The notes below the pieces were generated by a model, which saw only the letters and a list, made by a program, of their open reading frames with translations, was not told where the DNA came from and did not search any database. From positions 65,531 through 129,530 of the forward strand of contig DEFD01000018.1 in NCBI GenBank assembly GCA_002350615.1: 64,000 nucleotides of DNA. The letters run 5' to 3'. This DNA comes from Bacteroidales bacterium UBA2861. Its GTDB lineage: Bacteria > Bacteroidota > Bacteroidia > Bacteroidales > UBA932. This document shows, piece by piece, positions 48,754-57,826 of this stretch. How positions within the stretch are numbered: the stretch's first letter is position 1; the number at the start of each line of letters is the position of its first letter. A program made the translations under genes and the position numbers.

Positions 48754-49881
48754 TTAGAGCACTTCCAAATATCTGGAGAGGAATACATTATATACGCAAT
48801 AAGATTCTTTTCCTCCGTCATTATCGACAAGGATCAACTCTTTTTCAACCAAAGACTTTATATTTTTTGAAACTGCGGCACCGGAACCAAGACGATACTT
48901 CTGAATAAAAGAAGATGAAGTCGGATGCTGAATACTTCCTTCTTTGGCAATTGCTTTCAGAAGTTTCCACTGCGCCGCGGTCAGGAGCCGTTGCAATTCG
49001 AGAAAACGGTCGCGGTTTGAGTCAATAATCCTCCTTTCTGCCTCAAGTATATCCGCAGTTGTTATGCTTGCTGCACTTCTCAAAAACACCTCGTTGCAAA
49101 GCATCTGCGTATAAAACGTATGATCCCTTGTCCAATCAATGATATGCCTTACACTTTCCTGGTCGATAGTTTTCCCATTTGTCCGGAATAGATTTGTTAT
49201 GAACTTCTCATAAACAGGGACCTCCAGTTTCCCAAGCGGAACGAAGGTGGTACTTTCGTAAAAAGGCATCTTTGCATTGGAGAAAATATCAGTCATCGTA
49301 TGCTTCTTGCTCCCGCAAAAAATCAAGCGCACGTTATGAAGTGGTTGTATATAGGTTCGAAGGAGAGCCTCCATATTCACCGCTTCATATTCCCTAATCT
49401 GCTGAAATTCGTCTATTGCCAATACTACCTTCTTATCGTACCTCTCCAGATATTCAAAAATCCCTTTTAGCGTAAGTGCTTTATCGTTGTCATTCCTATA
49501 GGTAATACTGATTTCTGGCGCTCCGGTCAAGGCATCATAAGATATCAAAGGGCGCAGTCCTCCGAGAGCCTTAAAGAAAGATGATATTTTGTTTTGTTGC
49601 TTAAGCACACGGGCAACGGATTCCGCAAGCAGTTTTATGAAATCCTCGAGACTCTGTGAAGAACTGATGTCCAAGTAGAAGGTGTCGGTATCCTTTTGTC
49701 TTTCTCCAATTTCTTCGAATATGCGATAAATCAGGCCAGTTTTTCCAAGGCGCCTTGGAGAAATCAATGTGATGTTCCGGCCATTGTTGAGATAGTCAAT
49801 TATTTGCTCCGTCTCGGCTTTTCGGTCGCAAAACAACTCCTTATTCTTGTAAGGTTCAAGTATAAACGGATTAAACTGCAT
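48754..49881 (-). CDS. AAA-type ATP-binding protein (archaeal-ATPase-like)
   Basis: The ATG at 49881 gives 375 residues and lies just after a complete promoter (49899-49930); the frame upstream is inside the promoter. It has Walker A SPRRLGKTGLI, Walker B VVLAIDEFQQI, an arginine-sensor-like region, and a C-terminal winged-helix-like domain (SIQHPTSSSFIQKYRLGSGAAVSKNIKSLVEKELI). Similar genes are often mobile and of unknown function. Base composition is visibly AT-rich compared with its neighbours, suggesting acquisition by transfer. It converges on the methyltransferase gene. Confidence 0.82.
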   Translation of the reverse strand: MQFNPFILEPYKNKELFCDRKAETEQIIDYLNNGRNITLISPRRLGKTGLIYRIFEEIGERQKDTDTFYLDISSSQSLEDFIKLLAESVARVLKQQNKISSFFKALGGLRPLISYDALTGAPEISITYRNDNDKALTLKGIFEYLERYDKKVVLAIDEFQQIREYEAVNMEALLRTYIQPLHNVRLIFCGSKKHTMTDIFSNAKMPFYESTTFVPLGKLEVPVYEKFITNLFRTNGKTIDQESVRHIIDWTRDHTFYTQMLCNEVFLRSAASITTADILEAERRIIDSNRDRFLELQRLLTAAQWKLLKAIAKEGSIQHPTSSSFIQKYRLGSGAAVSKNIKSLVEKELILVDNDGGKESYCVYNVFLSRYLEVL

Positions 49882-49898
49882 ATGTTTTTCTTTTTCCG

Positions 49899-49930
49899 CA
49901 AATATAGGCTTTTGGAAGAAATTAACCAAA
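49899..49930 (-). promoter_or_regulatory. Promoter of the ATPase gene
   Basis: On the minus strand TTTG (49930-49927), 20 bp, then TATATTTG (49906-49899) fit the consensus. The ATG is 18 bp downstream, so the start at 49881 is favoured. Confidence 0.75.
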
Positions 49931-49948
49931 AGTTATTAACTAAAAGTT
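49921..49948. repeat. Tandem 14-bp repeat over the ATPase promoter -33 region
   Basis: ATTAACCAAAAGTT (49921-49934) is followed directly by ATTAACTAAAAGTT (49935-49948), one base different. It overlaps the -33 TTTG of the promoter, so it may be an operator for a regulator. Confidence 0.55.
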
Positions 49949-50048
49949 GAATTCTCTATCATGGCTTTCCGGATAGCGTCTTTGCCTTTTCGTTTGGGGA
50001 CAGTTTCCGGCCGAGTTCTGTTCTGCCGCACGCAGACAGCCCCCTAAG

Positions 50049-50078
50049 CCGGATTTTCCAATTTCTTGACCGGATTTT
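50049..50078 (+). promoter_or_regulatory. Direct repeat, candidate regulator binding site of locus B
   Basis: CCGGATTTT occurs at 50049-50057 and at 50070-50078, 21 bp apart (two helical turns), 53 bp before the ATG at 50131. The weak promoter CAAATTTG (50104-50111, one mismatch to TAnnTTTG) lies downstream. AraC-type domains of hybrid two-component regulators bind such direct repeats. Confidence 0.4.
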
Positions 50079-50130
50079 ACCAAAAATTCAAGAGGGAATT
50101 CAGCAAATTTGCAATAGAAACCACAAGCAA

Positions 50131-51924
50131 ATGCTGAAGCATATAATAACCTCTCTTTTCTGCGCGGCAGCGTTTATAGCATCGTCGCATGCAGTCAACG
50201 CACAGCCGACGAATTACGACGAATCGAAAGTTCCGGCCTATGAACTTCCGGATATGTTCCTGTGCAATGACGGCAGCCGGGCGGACAGTCCCCGCAAATG
50301 GCAGGAAACCCGACGCCCGGAAATCATGAGGCTTCTCACCAAGGAAGTTTACGGTTATGCTCCCGGCAAGCCGAAGGGACTCCATTTCAAAGTCCTCGGC
50401 AGCGACAGGACCGCGATGGGCGGAAAGGCCACGAGAAAGGAAGTTGCCGTTTACTACACAAAGGACGAGAGCAGGTGGATGACCCTTCTGATATACATCC
50501 CCAACAACCGCAAGGGCAAGGTCCCGGCATTTCTCGGCATAAACTTCAAAGGCAACCACACCACGACGGACGATCCCGCCGTGTCCCTTCCCGCAAAAAG
50601 CCAGATAGAATGGTACGGTGACAGGTACGAATTCTTCCCGAGGGGTTTCGAGAAATCCAGGTGGGAATTCGAGGAGGCGATAGCACATGGATATGCTTCA
50701 GCGACTTTCTGCATGACTGACGTGGATCCGGACTGGTACGACGGCTTCAAGAACGGAGTGCACGGAATCTTCGACAAGGAGCCGCGCGACGAATATTCCT
50801 GGGGTGCGATAGCAGCCTGGGCCTGGGGCCTGAGCCGCGCCCTCGATTATCTGGAAACCGATCCCGACATAGACGCCGCGAAAGTTGCCGTCCACGGCCA
50901 CTCAAGGCTTTCCAAGACCGCCCTTTGGGCCGGAGCCAGCGATGAGCGCTTCGCCCTGGTGATAGGCAACTGCCCCGGATGCACCGGCGCCGCCATCTCC
51001 AGAAGGAAATACGGCGAAACCCTCAAAACCATCCAGGGCACTTTCCCCCACTGGTTCAACGGCAATTACCGCAAATACATCGGAAAGGAAGAAGAACTTC
51101 CCTTCGACCAGCACTTCCTGCTCGCCTGCATCGCTCCCCGTCCCCTCTATATCCAGAGCTGTGACCAGGACCGCTGGGGCGACCCCAAGGGCGAATTCCT
51201 GGGGCTCGCCGCCGCTTCTCCGGCATGGGAGCTGTTCGGTTTCGAGGGGATCCACGGCACTGAGCTTCCGGAGGCTGAAAAGCCGATCATGACGGAGCGC
51301 CTCGGATATCATCTGCGCCACGGCGCCCACGACCAGCGTCTTTACGACTGGCAGCAGTATATCGCTTTCGCCGACAAGGTTTTCGGACGCAAGAGCCAGC
51401 CTGCCACGGGGGATGACGCAGAGCTCGCGGCCACATGGCTCGAAGGCAGGCATCCCGGCAGCAGGATCGAGATAATCTCCGTAAAGAAGATGCGTATCCT
51501 CAGCACTCTGCCAAGGCTTCAGCCGGCTTTGGATGCGGCCAGGGAAGCGGAGAAAGAGGCCGATGCCCTGTTCGGGCAGTTCACGGCGGCAGCAGGCCCG
51601 CAAAGGAAAGAGATCGCTCAGCGGATACACGCCTGCGCCGCAAAGGCGGTATCTCCCCTGGAAATGCATCTGCAGACCGTAACCGCCACTCCTGCGATGA
51701 CGGAAGGGAAGAACTATCCGGCCTACCCGCAGAAGGACTACCGCTGGACCCTGGAAGTGAGATACCTTGCCGACGGCGCCTACCCCATGAAGGAGTATAT
51801 CTTCCTGGATTCCGACGGCGGCATCCTTTACGACAGGGCGTGGATGATGGACCTTTACCACGAATATACGCAGATACGCAACAGACTTGACAGAATGGAT
51901 CAGACCATTACTGATTACTTATAA
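50131..51924 (+). CDS. CE15 glucuronoyl esterase-like protein with C-terminal extension
   Basis: The 597-residue exported protein (signal ending AVNAQ) is CE15-like from about residue 30 to 430: Ser258 in GHSRLSKT is the nucleophile and His400 in HGAHDQ a candidate partner. It resembles the CE15 half of the protein at 8639. The last about 165 residues (after FADKVFGRKSQ) are an extra domain with a helical stretch (RLQPALDAAREAEKEADALFG) and an end of beta type (WTLEVRYLADGAYPMKEYIFLD); I do not recognise it. It is the first gene of the locus B operon. Confidence 0.85.
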   Translation: MLKHIITSLFCAAAFIASSHAVNAQPTNYDESKVPAYELPDMFLCNDGSRADSPRKWQETRRPEIMRLLTKEVYGYAPGKPKGLHFKVLGSDRTAMGGKATRKEVAVYYTKDESRWMTLLIYIPNNRKGKVPAFLGINFKGNHTTTDDPAVSLPAKSQIEWYGDRYEFFPRGFEKSRWEFEEAIAHGYASATFCMTDVDPDWYDGFKNGVHGIFDKEPRDEYSWGAIAAWAWGLSRALDYLETDPDIDAAKVAVHGHSRLSKTALWAGASDERFALVIGNCPGCTGAAISRRKYGETLKTIQGTFPHWFNGNYRKYIGKEEELPFDQHFLLACIAPRPLYIQSCDQDRWGDPKGEFLGLAAASPAWELFGFEGIHGTELPEAEKPIMTERLGYHLRHGAHDQRLYDWQQYIAFADKVFGRKSQPATGDDAELAATWLEGRHPGSRIEIISVKKMRILSTLPRLQPALDAAREAEKEADALFGQFTAAAGPQRKEIAQRIHACAAKAVSPLEMHLQTVTATPAMTEGKNYPAYPQKDYRWTLEVRYLADGAYPMKEYIFLDSDGGILYDRAWMMDLYHEYTQIRNRLDRMDQTITDYL

Positions 51925-51954
51925 TATCAACCACATTTTAAAAACAAAAAACAA

Positions 51955-52419
51955 ATGAAACCTTATCTTTTGATGCTGGCGGCTGCGGCCGCACTCATTC
52001 TCGGCGGATGCGGAAAATCCGACGAAGGGAAGAAAAAGGACGAAGGTCCGCTTGAGGTGGAGCTCAAAGTCGACGGAATCGCCGACAACCAGGCTACCAT
52101 CAGCGCCGCCATTACGAGCGGGAAGGCCACTTCCGGCAAAATCGTAAAGGGCGTGCTTTTCTCCCAGATCGATTTCGACTATGAGCAGGAAATTCCTCTC
52201 ATCAGCTACGTGGAAAGTGCAGGCGAAGCCATTACCTTCCCCTACACCGGAACCATCGAGAAGACCATCGCAGGGCAGGATTACCTCACTGCCGTAATCG
52301 TTTATGACAAGACCGGCAGGGCCGCCATCTCCAAATATGAGATCTGGACGGCTGAAGGCATGGTGGACGGCTGGAGCCAGTCCAACGACGCAGGGTCCCT
52401 CAATCCCAACCAGTGGTAG
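51955..52419 (+). CDS. Small lipoprotein, locus B (partner of the FISUMP lipoprotein)
   Basis: The 154-residue protein has a lipobox (LILGGC). The mature part is beta-rich. Its C-terminal half (YLTAVIVYDKTG, KYEIWTAEGMVDG) resembles the protein at 32912, pointing to a paralogous pair. It starts 30 bp after the CE15 gene and ends 27 bp before the FISUMP lipoprotein. Function unknown; it is probably surface-exposed alongside its partner. Confidence 0.75.
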   Translation: MKPYLLMLAAAAALILGGCGKSDEGKKKDEGPLEVELKVDGIADNQATISAAITSGKATSGKIVKGVLFSQIDFDYEQEIPLISYVESAGEAITFPYTGTIEKTIAGQDYLTAVIVYDKTGRAAISKYEIWTAEGMVDGWSQSNDAGSLNPNQW

Positions 52420-52446
52420 TTCAACGATTAAAAAAAGGAAAGAATT

Positions 52447-54537
52447 ATGAAACGTATAGCATTGATTGCAGGCGCAGCAGCGCTCATCTTCAGCTCTTGC
52501 GCGAAAGAACTTTCTCCGGCTCCCGAAAAGAGCGGCAGCCGCAGCACCCTCATCCTCGAAGGTCAGGCGGCTCCCGAGAGTCGTATCTCCATCGGTGAAC
52601 TCACCGAGGGCAAATATCCCATCCTCTGGACGGCAGGTGACAAGATCGGCGTTTACAGCCTGACCCAGGGCGCCGAGATGGAGAACATTCCCGCAGCGCT
52701 CCATTCCGACAGCGACGGCCAGAACTCCGGCGTATTCATCATCAATGACGAATTCACTCCGGCACAAGGCGTGAACGATCTCCTTATATATTATCCTTAC
52801 AGTGCTGAAAAGAAGGTCGTTGACGTAGAGGCCATGACCGGCGTTAACATCCTTGTTCCCCAGCTCCAGAAGCAGGCCGCACCGAACGACAGCCGTTCCC
52901 TCGGCAAATATGCCTTTGCCTGGGCAAAAGCAAGCTACGACGCCACCAACCCGGACAGCAAGCCTAGCTTCACGCTCAAGCATGCCAACACCTATGTAAA
53001 GATTACCGTGAGTTCCTCCGAATTCGCTTCCTACAAGCTCAAGAGCGTAACACTCGCCGACAAATCCGCAGAGCCCGTTCAGCTCAGCGGCGCCCTTACA
53101 GTGGACCTCGCCAGCGGCGCCCTCACGGTTGCAAACGCTCAGCCTTCTGTCTGCGTGAGCATCGATGAGCCCAAGGCCCTCTCCGAGCCTCAGACCGTTT
53201 ACATGAGCGCACTCCCCTGCGACTTCACCGGCAAGGATGCCTACATCGTGGTGAGCATGGTTAACGACCATCAGAGCGTGACCATTCCTATTTCCGTGAC
53301 CGGAAAGAAGATTGAAGCCAACGCACTCAATATTATCGAGGTAAGCGACGTGAAGATGTCCGACAACAAGGCCGACTGGTTCGATCCCGTTGAAACCCGT
53401 CTTCTTGCAGGCGGCTGGTGCTACGGCGAATCCAATACCATCGTGTGCCAGACCGGCGCCGATGCCATCACCGTCAATGCGAAAGCACACGGCGACTTCG
53501 CAGGGGCTGTAAAGCCTGCCAAGATCGTTCTCAACTTCACCTACCAGCACGACGGTACCAACAAGTTCAACAACCTTGTAATCAACGGCACTGCCGCCGA
53601 AAGCACGAATGCCCTCTACTATCCTGCAAACGAGGCGAAATACGACGGAACTTCCTGGGCCCTTGACGAGAACTACAATTTCACAATCAAGTCCAATGCA
53701 GTTGACGGATGGGGTGCCCCCGGTTCAATGGGCAAGCTCCTTCTCATGGATGAGAACGACAATATAATCTGGGCTTTCAACGTCTGGAACAGCAAGAACG
53801 AAATCAAGGAAATCCCTCTGAAGAACGGCATCATCATGGACAAAAACCTCTGCGCCTGCTCTTATGAGGAAACAAAGAACGCAGGAAGAGGATCCGCCTA
53901 CTGGCAGTGGGGCCGTCCCTTCGGATTCGCCTGGGGATCAAGTCTCGTGGCCAATATGACCACTCAGGCCACTGATCTCGCTTATTCCGCGAGGTATGCA
54001 CACAGGTTCCTGAAGTATCAGGGCGCCGCTTATTCCCTTACCGACTGGTATATGGGTCAGGGTACCGTCCGCAACCGCGCCGACCGCCGCGACGACCTCT
54101 GGGGCAATCCCAACACCAGCAGCGACGCCGTGAATCCTGAGAACGGCCACAAGACCATTTTCGACCCCTGCCCGAAAGGCTGGATGGTCTGCAGCCCCAA
54201 GATTCTTGAAGAAATCGTGGCCGGAGCCGAATTTGAAGACTGCGGAAACGACGGTTTCTGGCTCAAGTACAAATACAACACCACCGACTACGTTTATTTC
54301 CCCTTCGCAGGCCTGAAGTGGGGTGAGACCGCCGGCAACCCGAACAACAACAAAAACGACGTATGTGCAGTATGGGGCAATTCTCCCACCACAAGCTATT
54401 CCAACAGCGCTGACGGAGCATACCTGATGTTCTACCGCTGCAAGGGAGTATTCGCAGACATCGCACTGCAGAGCAACTCCAACGGACGTTCGGGCGGACA
54501 GTCCATCCGTTGCATGAAGGATACCGAAAACAGATAA
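52447..54537 (+). CDS. Fimbrillin-like/FISUMP surface lipoprotein, locus B
   Basis: The 696-residue lipoprotein (lipobox LIFSSC near residue 17) has a fimbrillin/Mfa-like N-terminal half (GDKIGVYSLTQG, DLLIYYPYS, SFTLKHANTYVKITVSS) and a C-terminal FISUMP-like domain (MDKNLCA, WQWGRPFGF, KTIFDPCPKGWMV, SGGQSIRC). The domain order and landmarks match the protein at 33385. It lies where a SusE/SusF-like surface glycan-binding protein often sits relative to SusC and SusD, only here it precedes them. A role in binding the locus substrate is likely but inferred. Confidence 0.78.
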   Translation: MKRIALIAGAAALIFSSCAKELSPAPEKSGSRSTLILEGQAAPESRISIGELTEGKYPILWTAGDKIGVYSLTQGAEMENIPAALHSDSDGQNSGVFIINDEFTPAQGVNDLLIYYPYSAEKKVVDVEAMTGVNILVPQLQKQAAPNDSRSLGKYAFAWAKASYDATNPDSKPSFTLKHANTYVKITVSSSEFASYKLKSVTLADKSAEPVQLSGALTVDLASGALTVANAQPSVCVSIDEPKALSEPQTVYMSALPCDFTGKDAYIVVSMVNDHQSVTIPISVTGKKIEANALNIIEVSDVKMSDNKADWFDPVETRLLAGGWCYGESNTIVCQTGADAITVNAKAHGDFAGAVKPAKIVLNFTYQHDGTNKFNNLVINGTAAESTNALYYPANEAKYDGTSWALDENYNFTIKSNAVDGWGAPGSMGKLLLMDENDNIIWAFNVWNSKNEIKEIPLKNGIIMDKNLCACSYEETKNAGRGSAYWQWGRPFGFAWGSSLVANMTTQATDLAYSARYAHRFLKYQGAAYSLTDWYMGQGTVRNRADRRDDLWGNPNTSSDAVNPENGHKTIFDPCPKGWMVCSPKILEEIVAGAEFEDCGNDGFWLKYKYNTTDYVYFPFAGLKWGETAGNPNNNKNDVCAVWGNSPTTSYSNSADGAYLMFYRCKGVFADIALQSNSNGRSGGQSIRCMKDTENR

Positions 54538-54547
54538 TTTCTTTTTT

Positions 54548-57500
54548 ATGAAAAGAATTGCATCGATTATCGTCCTGCTGACCGTCGCTCTTTTCGGAGC
54601 GGCGGCGCAGGGCGCCATTACCGTTCAGGGAACCGTCAGCGATTCCGGCAGCCAGCCGCTTGCCGGAGTCGTGGTTCTGCTGAAGGGCTCGCGTGGCACG
54701 GCCGCACAGACGGACGGCAACGGAGCCTACAGCATAAGGATACCTTCCGGGACGCAGGATGCAGTGCTGGAGTTCAGCTGCATAGGCTACGCCACCATCG
54801 AAGAGGCCGTGGCCGGCCGCACGCAGATTGACATCACCCTCGAAGAAGACCAGCAGCTGCTGGACGAGGTGGTGGTTGTGGGATACGGCACCCAGAAAAA
54901 AGTAAATGTGATAGGTTCCGTATCTTCCATCAACTACGGCACACTGTCGGAAGGCAGGTCCATCGTCAGCCCCTCGGCATCCCTCGCAGGTCTGGCTCCA
55001 GGTATGAGCGTCATGCAGGGATCCGGCCAGCCGGGCTCCGACGGCGCCACCATCCGCATCCGCGGACTCGGTTCTTTCTCCACTTCTTCCTTCAGCCCCC
55101 TCGTGCTGGTGGACGGTGTGGAATGGAGCCTTGACAACGTGAACCCCAACGACATCGAGAACATCTCCGTGCTGAAAGATGCGGCCACCACCGCCATCTA
55201 CGGTACAAGGGGATCCAACGGTGTCATCCTCATCACCACCAAGACCGGAAGCGAGAAGAACCCCCAGGTGACTTATTCGTTCAAGGAAATCATCCAGCGT
55301 CCCTACAGCGACCTGCACTTCGTGTCCGATTACGCGGACTACATGGAACTCATGAACGAGGCTTCCGAGAACATGGGCACCAGCAAGCACTTCACCCAGG
55401 GCAACATCGACGCCTGGAGGGCGGCAAAGGCCAATCCCAACGGACTCAACGAGTTCGGAGTGCCCAATTACGTGGCTTACCCGAACACGGACTGGTTCAA
55501 GGAGATTTTCAACACCGGCTACTCCCAGGAGCACAACCTGAGCGTCTCCGGAGGTTCCAAGAGGATGAAATACCTCACTTCACTCGGATACCTCGACAAC
55601 AAGGGCGTAATGAACCGCTTCGACATTGATTCTTCCACCAAGAAGTTCAATTTCCGCGCGAACATGGAAGCGGACGTAAACGACTGGATCACTTTCGGAA
55701 CCCGCGTGTTCGGACAGCGCCAGGAATACGGTCTCGCCAACATTTCCAACGCCTTCAACTACCTCTATCAGACGACTCCGGGCGTTTATCCCGGATCTCC
55801 CAATGCATGGGGCAGCCCGGCTCTCGCCGATGAAGAATCCTCCAATGCCAACAATATCTTCCACCAGATGTATGGCTCGTACGGTTACAATGTCACCACC
55901 CGCGTGAACGCGACCGCCTACGCGAAACTGCGTCCGGTGAAAGGCCTGAGCATCGAAGGAACCTTCAACTATGCGCCGGTATTCACCGAAAAGCATACCT
56001 ACAGCACCGGCAAGACCGGATTCTGGGACTATGTGCACGACGTGCGCAAGACCTCTCCCAACCTGGAGAAGGCTTCTGTGAGCAACAACACCTCGCGCAA
56101 CTACCGCACCACCGCGGAACTTCTCGCCCGTTACGGCATCACCCTCGGGCAGCACGAACTCGAAGCCCTCGTGGGTTATTCCAACCAGGAATACTTCGCA
56201 TGGGGATGGGGTGCCAGCAAGGAAGGAGCCACGGAGTGGAGCCTCAACGACCTGTCCACCTTTGCCGAAATGAAGAGCATTTCTTCCACGGCGAAGCACG
56301 GATGGGCACAGCAATCCGTATTCGGAAGGCTCAACTGGGCCTGGATGAACAAGTACCTCGCGGAATTCGACTTCCGCGTTGACGGTTCTTCCAAATTCGG
56401 TCCCAACAAGCGCTACGGTTTCTTCCCTTCGGGTTCCATCGGATGGAAGATCCATGAAGAATCCTTCATGCAGTCCACCCGCAGCTGGCTCGACAACCTG
56501 AAGCTCCGCCTTTCCTACGGTGTTCTCGGAAACAACAGCGGCATAGGCGAATACGCATGGCAGGCCACTTACGAGACGGGCAACGTGGTGTATAACGGAA
56601 TGCCCACCAAGGGATTCTACACCTACACCATGAGCAATCCCAACCTCGCATGGGAGCCTACCGCGGTAGCCAACATCGGTATAGATTCCGGCTTCCTGAA
56701 AAACAGGCTCACCGCCGAAATCGACCTCTACAACCGCAGGACCACCAATATCCTCTACAGCCCGAAAGTGGACGACACCATGGGATTCATGGGCTCGGTT
56801 CCCGCCAACCTCGGCGTGCTGTACAACAGGGGTATTGAAATCGCCCTCAACTGGAGGGACAACATAGGAAAGAGCTTCGCATACTATGCCGGAGTAAACT
56901 TCTCCTATAACAAGAACATGGTCACCAAGTTCAAGGGCAAGCTCAAGAAGGGCTGGACCAACGGGGAATACCACAGCAATTTCGCCGACGTGGCCGAATC
57001 TTCCGGAGCAGGCTACATCTGCGAAGGACACCCCATGCAGGAACACTACATGCGCAGGGTCTATCACGGCAACGGCAAGGGCTATACCGGAGGCGCAGTG
57101 GACCTGGGCGCAGGCCCTAAGGACGGTATGATCCGTACCGAGGAAGACATGCGCTGGGTGCAGGCCATGCTCCAGTCCGGCTATACCTTCTGCGGCAACG
57201 CCAACACCCGCAAGAACCAGTTCTGGTACGGAGACCTCATCTATGAAGACCGTGACGGCGACGGCAACTACGGCGACGCCGACGATATGGACTTCAACGG
57301 CCACACCAGCGTTCCCACCACCCTGCTCGGCATCAATCTTGGATGCAGCTGGAAGGGAATCGACTTCAGCATGGTATGGTCCGGAGCCTTCGGATTCTGG
57401 CTCAACTGGTCAACCATCTACTACAACGCTTCGCAGATGACGCACGGATACGGCCTTCTGGACACCGTGGCTTACGACCACTACTTCTTCGATCCCAATA

Positions 57501-57814
57501 ATCCGGACGATCCCCGTACGAACGTCAAGGGCAAGTATCCCCGTCTCACGGAAGGTACTTCACTTTCCAACCGCGAGACCAGCGACTTCTATGAGTACAA
57601 GGGCGACTACCTGAAGCTCAAGACAGTCCAGCTTGGATACACCCTCCCTGCGAAATGGACCGCCAAGGCGGCTATGAAGCAGCTTCGCGTGTTCGTATCC
57701 GGAGAGAACCTTCTCACCCTGACATCCTATCCCGGACTCGATCCGGAAAAGGGCACATCCATCGGCTATCCGCTTATGCGTCAGGTGACTTTCGGAGCAC
57801 AGGTAACATTTTAA
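54548..57814 (+). CDS. SusC-like TonB-dependent outer-membrane transporter
   Basis: The 1088-residue protein has a signal peptide ending GAAAQ, a carboxypeptidase-regulatory-like domain (VQGTVSDSGSQPLAGVVVLLKGS), the SusC-type TonB-box-like stretch DEVVVVGYGTQKK near residue 108, the plug with RIRGLGSFST and RGSNGVILITTK, and a large barrel ending AQVTF. It imports oligosaccharides together with SusD. It starts 10 bp after the lipoprotein gene and ends directly before the SusD gene. Energy would come from a TonB system such as the one at 24400-26290. Confidence 0.95.
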   Translation: MKRIASIIVLLTVALFGAAAQGAITVQGTVSDSGSQPLAGVVVLLKGSRGTAAQTDGNGAYSIRIPSGTQDAVLEFSCIGYATIEEAVAGRTQIDITLEEDQQLLDEVVVVGYGTQKKVNVIGSVSSINYGTLSEGRSIVSPSASLAGLAPGMSVMQGSGQPGSDGATIRIRGLGSFSTSSFSPLVLVDGVEWSLDNVNPNDIENISVLKDAATTAIYGTRGSNGVILITTKTGSEKNPQVTYSFKEIIQRPYSDLHFVSDYADYMELMNEASENMGTSKHFTQGNIDAWRAAKANPNGLNEFGVPNYVAYPNTDWFKEIFNTGYSQEHNLSVSGGSKRMKYLTSLGYLDNKGVMNRFDIDSSTKKFNFRANMEADVNDWITFGTRVFGQRQEYGLANISNAFNYLYQTTPGVYPGSPNAWGSPALADEESSNANNIFHQMYGSYGYNVTTRVNATAYAKLRPVKGLSIEGTFNYAPVFTEKHTYSTGKTGFWDYVHDVRKTSPNLEKASVSNNTSRNYRTTAELLARYGITLGQHELEALVGYSNQEYFAWGWGASKEGATEWSLNDLSTFAEMKSISSTAKHGWAQQSVFGRLNWAWMNKYLAEFDFRVDGSSKFGPNKRYGFFPSGSIGWKIHEESFMQSTRSWLDNLKLRLSYGVLGNNSGIGEYAWQATYETGNVVYNGMPTKGFYTYTMSNPNLAWEPTAVANIGIDSGFLKNRLTAEIDLYNRRTTNILYSPKVDDTMGFMGSVPANLGVLYNRGIEIALNWRDNIGKSFAYYAGVNFSYNKNMVTKFKGKLKKGWTNGEYHSNFADVAESSGAGYICEGHPMQEHYMRRVYHGNGKGYTGGAVDLGAGPKDGMIRTEEDMRWVQAMLQSGYTFCGNANTRKNQFWYGDLIYEDRDGDGNYGDADDMDFNGHTSVPTTLLGINLGCSWKGIDFSMVWSGAFGFWLNWSTIYYNASQMTHGYGLLDTVAYDHYFFDPNNPDDPRTNVKGKYPRLTEGTSLSNRETSDFYEYKGDYLKLKTVQLGYTLPAKWTAKAAMKQLRVFVSGENLLTLTSYPGLDPEKGTSIGYPLMRQVTFGAQVTF

Positions 57815-57826
57815 ATGAGTGAGACG

